Assembly (NCBI GenBank): GCA_002450015.1
Contig: DJYG01000049.1
Coordinates: 1-27,612 of the forward strand
DNA: 27,612 bases
Direction: 5' to 3'
DNA from: Cyanobacteria bacterium UBA6984
Lineage (GTDB): Bacteria; Cyanobacteriota; Vampirovibrionia; Gastranaerophilales; Gastranaerophilaceae
The notes under the pieces are model-generated. The model made no database searches, had not been told where the DNA came from, and worked only from the letters and a program-made list of their open reading frames with translations. Below are positions 1 to 7,870 of the stretch, in pieces (position 1 is the first letter of the stretch; each line of letters opens with the position of its first letter). The translations under genes were made by a program, and so were the position numbers.

Positions 1-23
1 CTTTCGTACTTTTCGCGTGCCAT
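1..23 (-). CDS. tuf: Elongation factor Tu, first codons only (partial)
   Basis: The minus strand reads ATG then codons for A-R-E-K-Y-E, the usual start of bacterial EF-Tu (MAREK[FY]E...), and runs off the left edge of the window. A strong Shine-Dalgarno (AAAGGAG) lies about 6 nt upstream, and a consensus-like promoter sits at 88-115. EF-Tu is the GTPase that delivers aminoacyl-tRNA to the ribosome. Only seven and a half codons are visible, so the name rests on the N-terminal match plus the strong expression signals. Confidence 0.72.
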
Positions 24-87
24 TAGTGGTCTCCTTTTTTTCTACTTATTACTAAACTAACTTATTGTAATACTAAGCTATGCTAAT

Positions 88-115
88 ATTTTATTATATC
101 AAAAATAGTTGTCAA
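88..115 (-). promoter_or_regulatory. Sigma70-type promoter for tuf
   Basis: On the minus strand there is a perfect -35 TTGACA (110-115), a 16-bp spacer and a -10 TAAAAT (88-93). It lies between the hydA terminator and the tuf start, giving a leader of about 60 nt. The near-consensus boxes suit a highly expressed gene. Confidence 0.65.
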
Positions 116-147
116 TAAGTTTTTTTAACTTTTAAAGCATGCCCTAA

Positions 148-181
148 AAAAATTGCCTGACAGGTTTGTCAGGCAATTTTT
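148..181 (-). terminator. Rho-independent terminator of the hyd operon
   Basis: A perfect 15-bp inverted repeat (148-162 with 167-181) has a 4-nt loop. On the minus strand it ends in seven T residues. It begins 16 bp beyond the hydA stop codon, so it closes the hydCBA transcript before the tuf promoter. Confidence 0.9.
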
Positions 182-196
182 ATTGTTTATATTTCT

Positions 197-1975
197 TTAC
201 TTTAAGTCTTTGTATGAACCTGTTCTCATATCTGAATAAGTGGTATGTAATAATTCATGTGATTTATGTGAACCAGGTTTTTCCAAATCGTCTTTGTAAA
301 TTCTTACAATATCAGGATTTTCGTGTGAACGTCTTAACTCTAAGTTTCTATCTTCCATATAAAGACCTTCTGCGCGTTCTTCCTTAATTTTAACATCATC
401 GCAGCTTCTTGGTTGACCGCCGCCGTTTATACAACCGCCAGGGCAAGCCATTACTTCAAGTAATTGGAAATTTGCTGTTCCGTTTTTAATTTCTTGGATA
501 GCTTTTTCTGCTTCTTTTAATGTTGAAACAACTCTAATAACAACTTTTGTTCCTTTGATATCCATTTCAACTGTTTTAGAGCGTGAATTTTTATCCACAC
601 CACGAAGTTCTTTAATGTCGTTGTTTGTAACATTTTCACCTGTGATATAGAAATAAGCTGTTCTTGCAGCAGCTTCAGCAACACCGCCTGATGCACCAAA
701 GATTGTACCTGCACCTGTATATCCGCCAAATGGTGAATCTGCTTTTTCGTCTTCTAAAGCATTAAAATCAATACCTGCTTCTTTTATCATTCTTCCAAAT
801 TCTTGTGTTGTAAGAACGTAATCTGTTTCAAATTTATCATTGCGTCTTAATTGACCGCGTTTTGCTTCATATTTCTTAGCTGTACAAGGCATTATTGAAA
901 CAACCACGATATTATCCTTGTTGTAACCTTCTTGATATTTTGGTAACAATTCTTTTACAACAGGTGATAGCATACCTTGTGGTGATTTACATGATGACAA
1001 ATGAGCCAACATATCTGGATGCTGAGTTTCCATATATCTTACCCATGCAGGACAGCAAGATGTAAACATAGGTAAAACACCGCCATTTTTAACTCTATCA
1101 ACAAATTCTGTTGCTTCTTCTGTTATTGTTAAATCAGCAGAGAAGTTTGTATCAAAAATCATATCAAAACCGATTTTTCTCAATGCTGCATAAATTTTAC
1201 CTATTGTATTTTCGCCCGGTTTTAATCCGAACATTTCACCTATTGCAACACGAACAGATGGTGCTATTTGAACTACAACTTTCTTTTCTTTGTTATTAAT
1301 TTCTTCCCAAACAGCATCAACATCTGATTTAATTGTCAATGCGCCTGTTGGACAAACAGCTTGACATTGACCACAAAATACGCAGTCAACTTCTGCCAAA
1401 CATCTTCCGTTCATTGGTTGAACAACAGTTTTTGAACCTCTGTTTGCAAATCCCAAAACTGAATGTCCTTGGAATTCACTACATGCTCTAACACAAGCAC
1501 CACAAAGAATACATTTGTTAGGGTCGCGAACTAAAGATGGGTTTTTATCATCAATTTCCAACATTTCTTCTTTCGTTAATGTCGGATATTTAATTTTTCT
1601 TACACCATATTCTTCTGAATATTGTTGTAATTCGCATTTACCTGATTTTTCACAAGTTGTGCATTCTCTATCGTGATTTGTAAGTAACAATTCAAGAACT
1701 GTTTTTCTGATTTTTCTAACTCTTTGAGAATTAATACTTACTTTAACGCCTGCTTCCGGTGGCATTGTACAAGAAGAATTTACTACAACTCTACCGTTTG
1801 GATATTCAACTTCTACAACACACATACGGCAAGCACCGAATTGTGTTAAATCAGGACGGTAACAGAAAGTAGGTACATTCATGCCTGCTTTTCTGATAAC
1901 TTCAAGCAAGTTTGGTTCATCTGTAAATTCTACCTCTTTGCCTTCAATAAATAATGTTTTTTTATCTTCTGACAT
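197..1975 (-). CDS. hydA: [FeFe]-hydrogenase catalytic subunit HydA of the trimeric NADH/ferredoxin enzyme
   Basis: Catalytic subunit of a soluble hydrogenase that makes or consumes H2 with electrons from reduced ferredoxin and NADH. Domains in order (592 aa): plant-type 2Fe-2S (C38, C49, C52, C69); His-ligated 4Fe-4S (H101, C105, C108, C114); two 4Fe-4S clusters (C155/C158/C161/C165 and C198/C201/C204/C208); H-cluster domain. The three H-cluster signatures are intact: TSCCPAW (C307 proton-transfer, C308 ligand), MPCTAKK (C363) and EVMACPGGC (C511, C515). The tail with EKPGSHKSHELLH is typical of the trimeric A3-type enzymes. It is somewhat shorter than Thermotoga HydA because it lacks the extra C-terminal 2Fe-2S domain. 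An AAGGAA site precedes the ATG. It is the last gene of hydCBA, 45 bp after hydB. No maturase genes (hydE, hydF, hydG) are in the window. Confidence 0.96.
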   Translation of the reverse strand: MSEDKKTLFIEGKEVEFTDEPNLLEVIRKAGMNVPTFCYRPDLTQFGACRMCVVEVEYPNGRVVVNSSCTMPPEAGVKVSINSQRVRKIRKTVLELLLTNHDRECTTCEKSGKCELQQYSEEYGVRKIKYPTLTKEEMLEIDDKNPSLVRDPNKCILCGACVRACSEFQGHSVLGFANRGSKTVVQPMNGRCLAEVDCVFCGQCQAVCPTGALTIKSDVDAVWEEINNKEKKVVVQIAPSVRVAIGEMFGLKPGENTIGKIYAALRKIGFDMIFDTNFSADLTITEEATEFVDRVKNGGVLPMFTSCCPAWVRYMETQHPDMLAHLSSCKSPQGMLSPVVKELLPKYQEGYNKDNIVVVSIMPCTAKKYEAKRGQLRRNDKFETDYVLTTQEFGRMIKEAGIDFNALEDEKADSPFGGYTGAGTIFGASGGVAEAAARTAYFYITGENVTNNDIKELRGVDKNSRSKTVEMDIKGTKVVIRVVSTLKEAEKAIQEIKNGTANFQLLEVMACPGGCINGGGQPRSCDDVKIKEERAEGLYMEDRNLELRRSHENPDIVRIYKDDLEKPGSHKSHELLHTTYSDMRTGSYKDLK

Positions 1976-2020
1976 TTTGTTATTCCTTTTTAATTATCTA
2001 TGTACTACTAAAATTATATA

Positions 2021-3874
2021 CTACTCTTTAACAATTGCTTTAAATGGACAATTTGATAAACATGCTTCACATTTAATACATTTTGATTGATCAATGTGAT
2101 GAGGTTGTTTAACTGTACCTTCAATTGCACCAACAGGACAAGTTCTTGCACATTTTGTACAACCTTTACATTTATCTTCATCAATTTTAATTGTTTTAAG
2201 AGCAGTACATACACCTGCAGGACATTTTTTATCTACAATGTGAGCAAGATATTCGTCTTTAAAGTATTTCAAAGTTGATAATACAGGGTTAGGAGCTGTT
2301 TTACCTAAGCCGCATAAAGAACCGTCTTTAACTGTATTAGCTAAATCTTCCAATACTTCCAAGTCTTTTAATTCACCTTTTCCATGAACAATCTTTTCCA
2401 AGATTTTTAACATGTTCTTAGTGCCTTCACGACAAGGAACACATTTACCGCAGGATTCATTTTTAGTAAAATTCATGAAAAATCTTGCAACTTCTACCAT
2501 GCAAGTATCTTCAGCCATTACAACAAGCCCGCCTGAACCTACCATAGCACCTGCTTTAGCCAAACTATCATAATCCATTGGCAAATCTAAGTGTTCTTCT
2601 GTCAAACAACCGCCTGAAGGTCCACCAATTTGTACAGCTTTGAATTTTTTGCCGCCTCTGATACCACCACCAATATCAAAAATAATTTCTCTTAATGTAG
2701 TACCCATTGGAACTTCAATAAGACCTGTATTATTTACTTCACCTGTTAGGGCGAATGTTTTTGTACCTTTTGCAGTTTCTGTACCCATTGATGCAAACCA
2801 TTTTGCACCTTTTCTCATTATTACAGGTACGTTTGCCAATGTTTCTACGTTATTAATTAATGTAGGTCTGCCGAACAAACCTTTATTTGCAGGGAAAGGT
2901 GGTTTTGGTCTTGGCATACCACGTTCACCTTCAATAGATGCTATAAGGGCTGATTCTTCACCACAAACAAATGCTCCTGCACCTTCTTTAATATGTAATT
3001 CAAATGAGAATTCCGTTCCAAAAATATTTTTACCTAAGTAATGTCTTTCTTCTGCGTCTGCAATAGCTTTTCTTAAACGTTTAATTGCAAGAGGGTATTC
3101 TGCACGAACATAAATATAACCTTCGTCTGCACCAATTGCAAATGCTGCAATTGCCATACCTTCTAATAATTTGTGAGGGTCACCTTCCATAACACTTCTG
3201 TCCATAAATGCACCAGGATCACCTTCATCACCGTTACAAACTACATAAGATTTTCCACCTCTATTAGCTGCTGTAAATTTCCATTTCAAACCGGTAGGGA
3301 AACCTGCACCGCCTCTACCTTTTAATCCTGAATCCAAAATTTCTTGAATAACAGCATCAGGATTATTTTCTTTTAAGATATTTGCTAATGCTTCATAACC
3401 GTGAACAGCAATAGCTTCATCTAAAGATTCTGCATTTATTTTACCGCAATTTTCTAATGCTGTACGTGTTTGTTTTGCATAGAAATTAATATCATCATTC
3501 TTTTTAACATGTTGTTTAGTTGCAGGATCTGTATATAAAAGTCTTTCAACAGGTTCACCACCCAAAATGTGAGAATTAAATATTTCTTCAACATCATCAA
3601 CTTTAACTTTTACGTATGTTGTGTGATATTCAGGTAAAATAACCAAAACACCTTGTTCACAGAAACCATGACAACCTGTTGGTATAACTGTCATTTTGTC
3701 ATGAGAAGTTAATGTGTCAACGTTTGCACCTAATTCTCTGAACTTTTCCATTACTTTCATAGAGCCGTTTGCAACACAACCTGTACCACCGCAAACAAGA
3801 ACTCTAAAACCTTGTTCTTTTATTTGTTCTTGAGCTCTTTCTTGCTCTTTTTTAATATCTATATTTAATTCCAT
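2021..3874 (-). CDS. hydB: NADH-binding FMN/iron-sulfur subunit HydB (NuoF-like) of the trimeric hydrogenase
   Basis: Diaphorase subunit that exchanges electrons between NADH and the FeS chain and is the proposed flavin site of electron bifurcation. Order (617 aa): thioredoxin-like 2Fe-2S domain (C28, C33, C68, C72); NuoF core with the NADH/FMN glycine motif GRGGAGFPTG (187-196) and CNGDEGDPGAF (213-223); 4Fe-4S ligands C475, C478, C481 and C521; C-terminal two-cluster ferredoxin (C569/C572/C575/C579 and C599/C602/C605/C609). This fusion of NuoE-like end, NuoF and ferredoxin is the HydB architecture rather than complex I. The start codon shares one base with the hydC stop (TAATG), and an AGGAGG site lies inside the hydC 3' end, so translation is probably coupled. 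True bifurcation versus simple NADH dependence cannot be decided from sequence. Confidence 0.95.
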   Translation of the reverse strand: MELNIDIKKEQERAQEQIKEQGFRVLVCGGTGCVANGSMKVMEKFRELGANVDTLTSHDKMTVIPTGCHGFCEQGVLVILPEYHTTYVKVKVDDVEEIFNSHILGGEPVERLLYTDPATKQHVKKNDDINFYAKQTRTALENCGKINAESLDEAIAVHGYEALANILKENNPDAVIQEILDSGLKGRGGAGFPTGLKWKFTAANRGGKSYVVCNGDEGDPGAFMDRSVMEGDPHKLLEGMAIAAFAIGADEGYIYVRAEYPLAIKRLRKAIADAEERHYLGKNIFGTEFSFELHIKEGAGAFVCGEESALIASIEGERGMPRPKPPFPANKGLFGRPTLINNVETLANVPVIMRKGAKWFASMGTETAKGTKTFALTGEVNNTGLIEVPMGTTLREIIFDIGGGIRGGKKFKAVQIGGPSGGCLTEEHLDLPMDYDSLAKAGAMVGSGGLVVMAEDTCMVEVARFFMNFTKNESCGKCVPCREGTKNMLKILEKIVHGKGELKDLEVLEDLANTVKDGSLCGLGKTAPNPVLSTLKYFKDEYLAHIVDKKCPAGVCTALKTIKIDEDKCKGCTKCARTCPVGAIEGTVKQPHHIDQSKCIKCEACLSNCPFKAIVKE

Positions 3875-4368
3875 TATTTATTTTCCTCCTGAAGAATAGT
3901 ATCTATAACTACTTTGATTGCATCAGATGTCATTTGAGGATAAACTTTATCGTTTACCATAACAACGGGAGCTAAACCGCAAGCACCTAAACAGCTTACT
4001 GTTTCTAAAGAAAAAAGACCATCATCGGTAGTAAATTTACCGTCCTTCAGGTCTAATCTTGCTCTTATTGCATTCAATACAGGCATTGAACCTCTAACGT
4101 GACAAGCCGTACCATCACAGCATCTGATTTCATACTTACCTTTAGGATCTAATGAAAATTGAGCATAAAATGTTGCTACACCAAATACTGTTGCAGGTGA
4201 TAAACCTTCCATTTTTGTTCCGATGTAAATCATTGCATCTTCAGGCAAGTATCGGTAAACTTCCTGAACTTTTTGTAAAATCGCAATCAAATTTGATTTT
4301 TTACCACCGCATTCGGTAATAATTTCATCAATTTTTGAAAAATCGACTTTTGTTTGACTTCCGGTCAT
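3874..4368 (-). CDS. hydC: Thioredoxin-like 2Fe-2S subunit HydC (NuoE-like) of the trimeric hydrogenase
   Basis: A NuoE/HydC-type 2Fe-2S protein of 164 aa that passes electrons between the flavoprotein HydB and the rest of the complex. Ligand cysteines are seen at C84 and C89 (CDGTACH) and C126 and C130 (SCLGACGLAP), the normal spacing. The N-terminal helical part (residues 10-70) contains the family pattern YRYLPE...SPATVFGVATFYAQF. It is the first gene of hydCBA. An AAGGAG site sits 7 nt before the ATG, and a candidate promoter lies at 4401-4430. Length is normal for the family. Confidence 0.95.
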   Translation of the reverse strand: MTGSQTKVDFSKIDEIITECGGKKSNLIAILQKVQEVYRYLPEDAMIYIGTKMEGLSPATVFGVATFYAQFSLDPKGKYEIRCCDGTACHVRGSMPVLNAIRARLDLKDGKFTTDDGLFSLETVSCLGACGLAPVVMVNDKVYPQMTSDAIKVVIDTILQEENK

Positions 4369-4400
4369 TCTTCATCTCCTTTTTATACATGTAAATTTAC

Positions 4401-4430
4401 TTTATAAAATAAATGTTCATTTTTTCACAA
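4401..4430 (-). promoter_or_regulatory. Candidate promoter for hydCBA
   Basis: On the minus strand, TTGTGA (4425-4430), an 18-bp spacer and TATAAA (4401-4406) give a leader of about 25-30 nt to the hydC start. A second weaker pair lies about 35 bp further upstream (TTGTGC, 18 bp, TATCTA). Which one is used is not determined. Confidence 0.4.
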
Positions 4431-4496
4431 TTAGATACGCTTTAATACAATTATTGCACAAATAAATTTTAAAGCAATAATAAATCTATATGCTTA

Positions 4497-4525
4497 TTGA
4501 CAAAAAAACTTTATTACAATATTAT
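4497..4525 (+). promoter_or_regulatory. Promoter of tRNA-Cys
   Basis: Perfect -35 TTGACA (4497-4502), a 17-bp spacer and TATTAT (4520-4525), 23 bp before the mature 5' end of the tRNA. An overlapping TATAAT at 4523-4528 would give a 20-bp spacer and is less likely. Confidence 0.65.
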
Positions 4526-4548
4526 AATTATAGCTTTTAAAAACTTAC

Positions 4549-4620
4549 GGCGACATGGCCAAGTGGTAAGGCAGAAGCCTGCAAAGCTTTTATCCCCCAG
4601 TTCGAATCTGGGTGTCGCCT
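4549..4620 (+). tRNA. tRNA-Cys (anticodon GCA)
   Basis: Cloverleaf of 72 nt. The acceptor stem GGCGACA (4549-4555) pairs with TGTCGCC (4613-4619). The D arm contains AAGTGGTAAGG. The anticodon stem GAAGC/GCTTT encloses the loop CTGCAAA with anticodon GCA. The T arm is CCCAG-TTCGAAT-CTGGG. The discriminator base is T, as expected for tRNA-Cys. The 3' CCA is not encoded and must be added by the nucleotidyltransferase. Confidence 0.95.
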
Positions 4621-4627
4621 TTTTAAT

Positions 4628-4656
4628 AAAAACTCCCTAATTTAAAGGGAGTTTTT
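4628..4656. terminator. Bidirectional terminator shared by tRNA-Cys and the convergent cysteine-protein gene
   Basis: An 11-bp inverted repeat (4628-4638 with 4646-4656) has a 7-nt loop and is flanked by A and T tracts on both sides, so it can stop transcription from either direction. The stop codon of the minus-strand gene (4642-4644) lies in the loop, and one stem arm encodes that protein's last residues. Confidence 0.85.
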
Positions 4657-5097
4657 TATTGTTTGATATTCTTCAATAAATTGTTCTAAAATTTCTACCG
4701 AATCACCTACAAGCTCAATGCACGGACGTTTTTTATAATAAGTTTCTGTCCTTTCACTTGGTATAGGTGAAGTTGATGTTTCAATGCCACTTAGAAGTTC
4801 TCTGCAAATAATACTTCCGTTTTTATCTTTAAATCTTTTTGCAAGTTCTTGAACAATTTTGTATTGTTCAGCTTTATTATCAGAATTAGAAAATGCAAGT
4901 CCTGCTGCCATAAACATGCCACTCACCGTTCCGCAAACTTCTCTCATTCTGCCCATTCCGCCACCAAATGAAGACGAAATTTTCATTGCCGTTTCAAAGT
5001 CAAGACCTAATTCTTCGCAAAATACTCCCAACACTGATTGCGAACAATTACATCCTGATTTAAATAATTCTTTAGCTTTTTCAGATTTTTCACTCAT
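4642..5097 (-). CDS. C_GCAxxG_C_C family cysteine-rich (putative redox) protein
   Basis: A 151-aa protein matching the C_GCAxxG_C_C family of small putative redox proteins. Seen are the N-terminal GCNCSQSVL motif (C16, C18), C27, the glycine segment SSFGGGMGR (42-50), VCGTVSG with C55, and two later cysteines in ICREL and RPCIEL. The biochemical role of the family is not established. I chose the internal ATG at 5097 rather than 5121: a GAGGTG site lies 6 nt before it, and the upstream start would overlap the preceding gene. It sits 10 bp after the SnoaL-like gene on the same strand and is probably co-transcribed with it. Confidence 0.85.
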   Translation of the reverse strand: MSEKSEKAKELFKSGCNCSQSVLGVFCEELGLDFETAMKISSSFGGGMGRMREVCGTVSGMFMAAGLAFSNSDNKAEQYKIVQELAKRFKDKNGSIICRELLSGIETSTSPIPSERTETYYKKRPCIELVGDSVEILEQFIEEYQTIKNSL

Positions 5098-5107
5098 AAT
5101 AACACCT

Positions 5108-5527
5108 CTATTTACAAACACCTATTCCTTTTAAAATCCCTATCATTCCTTCTGCAGCAATATCATTAACTATTTTACCGTCTTCATCAAAATAGTAAAA
5201 GTTCATTACAGAAACAGATATTTTATTGCCTGTTGGCTTTGCACCTAAAAATTCTCCATCATGTGTACCTGTAAGTGTCCAACGAACTGCAACTTTATTT
5301 TCGTCTGCAACCATTTCTTCTAATTTCCACTGAACATCAGAAAAACCGCTACGCATGAAGTGAACAACTGATAAATAACCTTTTCCACCATATAAAGGTT
5401 CTAAAGATGCAGGTGTATAAAATGGAGCATTAGAAGATACAAGTTCTTCTGCTAAATTTTCATCAGCAGTGTTAATCATTATTTCAAATTTTTTCATTAA
5501 ATCTTTGTTTCTTTGAATTTTATCCAT
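5108..5527 (-). CDS. SnoaL-like / NTF2-fold protein (ester cyclase family)
   Basis: A 139-aa protein with the pattern of SnoaL-like NTF2-fold proteins. It has an N-terminal helix with NKDLMKKF, a central SVVHFMRSGFSDVQWKLEEM segment, the strand run VAVRWTLTGTHDGEFLG, and a C-terminal strand with FYYFDEDGKI. The NTF2 fold forms a cone-shaped pocket used by enzymes and by binding proteins; the substrate here cannot be named. The AAAGGT site is 3-4 nt before the ATG, and a promoter lies at 5558-5587. The following gene on the same strand encodes the C_GCAxxG_C_C protein, suggesting a two-gene unit. Confidence 0.8.
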   Translation of the reverse strand: MDKIQRNKDLMKKFEIMINTADENLAEELVSSNAPFYTPASLEPLYGGKGYLSVVHFMRSGFSDVQWKLEEMVADENKVAVRWTLTGTHDGEFLGAKPTGNKISVSVMNFYYFDEDGKIVNDIAAEGMIGILKGIGVCK

Positions 5528-5557
5528 AAATACCTTTATAAATACCTCTTTTTACTA

Positions 5558-5587
5558 ATTATATATTAAAACTTTAAATCTTGTAAA
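5558..5587 (-). promoter_or_regulatory. Candidate promoter for the SnoaL-like / cysteine-protein pair
   Basis: On the minus strand, TTTACA (5582-5587), 18 bp, then a perfect TATAAT (5558-5563), about 30 bp before the start codon. Confidence 0.5.
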
Positions 5588-5698
5588 TATTTTATTAAGA
5601 TATGGACAATGGTCATGGATATAGAATATAATTTGTTATAAAATTAATTTACTATCATAATCTTAATAAGTGTATTTTCAATTACAAATCATATAATA

Positions 5699-5712
5699 GG
5701 GAGGTTACGGTG
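5699..5712 (+). promoter_or_regulatory. Ribosome binding site fixing a GTG start for nrdJ
   Basis: GGGAGG (5699-5704) is followed 5 nt later by GTG (5710-5712). The next in-frame ATG is 12 nt further and too far from the site, so GTG is the likely start. Confidence 0.75.
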
Positions 5713-7689
5713 AGCATAGAAATGCAAGAAAAATTAAACTTATCTGAGAATGCAATAAAAGTTTTAGAAAAAAGATACTTAAAAAGAGATAAGAATGGTG
5801 AATGCGTAGAAACACCTGCAACAATGTTTAGACGTGTTGCTGATTCTATTGCAAAAGCAGAATTGGAATATGGTAAAAGTGAATCTGATGCTAAAAAATT
5901 GGCTGACGAATTTTATGAAATGATTACAAACCGTTATTTTATGCCAAACTCACCTACATTAATGAATGCAGGTCGTGAATTAGGTCAATTATCAGCTTGC
6001 TTTGTACTTCCGGTAGAAGATTCATTAGAAGGCATTTTTGAAGCAATTAAAAATACAGCTTTAATTCATAAATCAGGTGGTGGTACAGGTTTTTCATTCT
6101 CTCGTTTAAGAGCAAAAAACAGTGTTGTTAAATCAACAATGGGTGTATCTTCAGGTCCTGTTTCATTTATGGAAGTATTTAATGCTGCAACAGAAGCTGT
6201 TAAGCAAGGTGGTACAAGACGTGGTGCTAATATGGGTATATTAAGAGTTGACCACCCTGATATTCTTGAATTTATTGATTGCAAAAATGATACTTCAAGA
6301 TTAAACAACTTCAATATTTCAGTTGCATTAACCGATAAATTTATGGATGCAGTAAAAAACAATACAAATTATGATTTGATTAATCCTCATACTAACGAAG
6401 TTGTAGGACAATTAAATGCAAAAGAAGTTTTTGGAAAAATTGTTGATAATGCATGGAGAACAGGTGAACCTGGAATTATATTTATTGATAAAATGAATGC
6501 TGATAACCCTACTCCATTATTAGGTCAAATTGAATCAACAAATCCTTGCGGAGAAGTTCCATTATTACCATTTGAAGCTTGTAACTTGGGTTCTATTAAC
6601 TTAGGACTTATGGTTGAAGATGGTAAAATCAATTGGAATAAATTAAAAGAAGTTACAAGACTTTCTATTAAATTTCTTGATGATGTTATTACAGTAAATA
6701 ATTATCCGTTACCAAAAATTGCTGAAATGGTTCAAAATAACAGAAAAATCGGTCTTGGCGTAATGGGTTGGGCTGATATGCTTATGAAATTAGAAATTCC
6801 ATACAATTCGGAAGAAGGTACAAAACTTGCAGCTCAAGTGATGGAATTTATTGATTATCATTCAAAAGTTGAGGCTATTGAATTAGCAAAATTAAGAGGA
6901 AGTTTCCATAATTTCAAAGGCAGTATTTACGATAATCAAAAATTCTTGCAAACAAAATATGCAGGTAAATCAGCAGGCATGATTACTGATGAAATGTGGG
7001 CAGAATTAGATAGTGAAATTGAAAAATACGGTATAAGAAATGCAACTACAACTTGTATTGCCCCAACAGGCACAATATCAATGATTGCAAGTGCTTCAGG
7101 CGGTATTGAACCATTATTCGGTCTTGTATTTATGAGAAACGTAATGGATGGAACAGAAATGCTTGAAGTTAACCCTATCTTTAAAGCATACGCAGAAAAA
7201 CACGGTTTCTATACAGATGCAATTATGCGTCAAATATCAGAAGATGGTACGATTGCACATGTTGAGGGTATTGACGAAAAATCTAAAAATATTTTCGCAA
7301 CAGCACATGATGTTTCACCTTATTGGCACGTAAAAATGCAAGCAGCATTCCAATTACATACAGATAATGCCGTTTCTAAAACAGTAAACTTTGTTGAAAG
7401 TGCTACAAGAAAAGATATTGAAGACACTTACGTTCTTGCTTATGAAAATAATTTGAAAGGTATTACTGTTTACAGAAATAACTGTCGTCAATTCCAACCA
7501 ATGAACTTAACTAAAAAGAAAGAAGAACCAAAGGTTGAAGAACAAGCAAAAACAGAAGAATCCTCCGTTGAAGAATATAACCCAACAGGAGAAATTAAAA
7601 CAGTAACTTGTCCTGAATGCGGTAATAAAATTCAAATGGCAGAAGGTTGTTTCATCTGCCCTAACTGCGGATATTCAGGTTGTGCGTAG
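5710..7689 (+). CDS. nrdJ: Adenosylcobalamin-dependent (class II) ribonucleotide reductase
   Basis: Reduces ribonucleotides to deoxyribonucleotides, using adenosylcobalamin to generate the cysteinyl radical; it works with or without oxygen. In the 659 aa: the N-terminal region with MPNSPTLMNAGRELGQLSAC (first redox cysteine C97), the phosphate/substrate loop HKSGGGTGFSFSRLR (120-134), the active-site motif NPCGE (radical cysteine C280, E282), the partner cysteine C291 in EACNLGSINL, the glycine loop IAPTGTISMIASASGG, and a C-terminal zinc-ribbon-like tail CPEC...CFICPNCGYSGC that carries the terminal redox cysteines. A low-complexity Glu/Lys linker (about 605-625) separates the barrel from the tail. 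It is a monocistronic-looking gene. Its cofactor need ties it to the adenosyltransferase at 9656-10186. The 3' end abuts a repeat-rich spacer. Confidence 0.96.
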   Translation: MSIEMQEKLNLSENAIKVLEKRYLKRDKNGECVETPATMFRRVADSIAKAELEYGKSESDAKKLADEFYEMITNRYFMPNSPTLMNAGRELGQLSACFVLPVEDSLEGIFEAIKNTALIHKSGGGTGFSFSRLRAKNSVVKSTMGVSSGPVSFMEVFNAATEAVKQGGTRRGANMGILRVDHPDILEFIDCKNDTSRLNNFNISVALTDKFMDAVKNNTNYDLINPHTNEVVGQLNAKEVFGKIVDNAWRTGEPGIIFIDKMNADNPTPLLGQIESTNPCGEVPLLPFEACNLGSINLGLMVEDGKINWNKLKEVTRLSIKFLDDVITVNNYPLPKIAEMVQNNRKIGLGVMGWADMLMKLEIPYNSEEGTKLAAQVMEFIDYHSKVEAIELAKLRGSFHNFKGSIYDNQKFLQTKYAGKSAGMITDEMWAELDSEIEKYGIRNATTTCIAPTGTISMIASASGGIEPLFGLVFMRNVMDGTEMLEVNPIFKAYAEKHGFYTDAIMRQISEDGTIAHVEGIDEKSKNIFATAHDVSPYWHVKMQAAFQLHTDNAVSKTVNFVESATRKDIEDTYVLAYENNLKGITVYRNNCRQFQPMNLTKKKEEPKVEEQAKTEESSVEEYNPTGEIKTVTCPECGNKIQMAEGCFICPNCGYSGCA

Positions 7690-7842
7690 CGGATTTTCGA
7701 CTCTGCCGAATAAAACGATTAAGTATCGTTTTATGAGAGGTTGTGAAACGAACGTAAGTGAGCGAAACTCGTGAGAGCAAACAGCCGATTGTGAGTAGCA
7801 AAATTGCGATAGCAATTTAGACGAGCAAAAAGGCTGTGCGTA
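7678..7842 (+). repeat. Repeat-rich, structured spacer bounded by an 11-bp direct repeat
   Basis: GGTTGTGCGTA (7678-7688, the last codons of nrdJ) recurs as GGCTGTGCGTA (7832-7842) with one mismatch. Between them lie the hairpin repeat at 7699-7741, a hairpin AAATTGC-GATA-GCAATTT (7802-7819), and an enclosing ACAGCC/GGCTGT pair (about 7781-7786 with 7832-7837). Several short GTGAG/GAGC words repeat. The G+C of 7735-7850 is visibly above its surroundings. I see no open reading frame. It could be a small inserted element or a structured transcript tail. Confidence 0.5.
7699..7741 (+). repeat. Interspersed hairpin repeat, copy 1
   Basis: GACTCT, then AAAACGAT (7712-7719), loop TAAGT, ATCGTTTT (7725-7732), then TGAGAGGT. 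The outer CTCT (7701-7704) can pair with AGAG (7736-7739) around the inner 8-bp stem. The same order of elements recurs at 27500-27547. Confidence 0.7.
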
Positions 7843-7870
7843 CCCGAATAATCCAAGACAGCGAAAAATA

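Noticed and set aside
197..4368. The hyd genes as part of respiratory complex I (nuoEFG).
   Set aside because: H-cluster motifs TSCCPAW, MPCTAKK and EVMACPGGC in the third gene and the ferredoxin tail of the second identify a trimeric hydrogenase.
5612..5626. Imperfect palindrome ATGGACAATGGTCAT between the SnoaL-like gene and nrdJ as an operator.
   Set aside because: Only five of seven positions pair and it fits no known regulator; left out.
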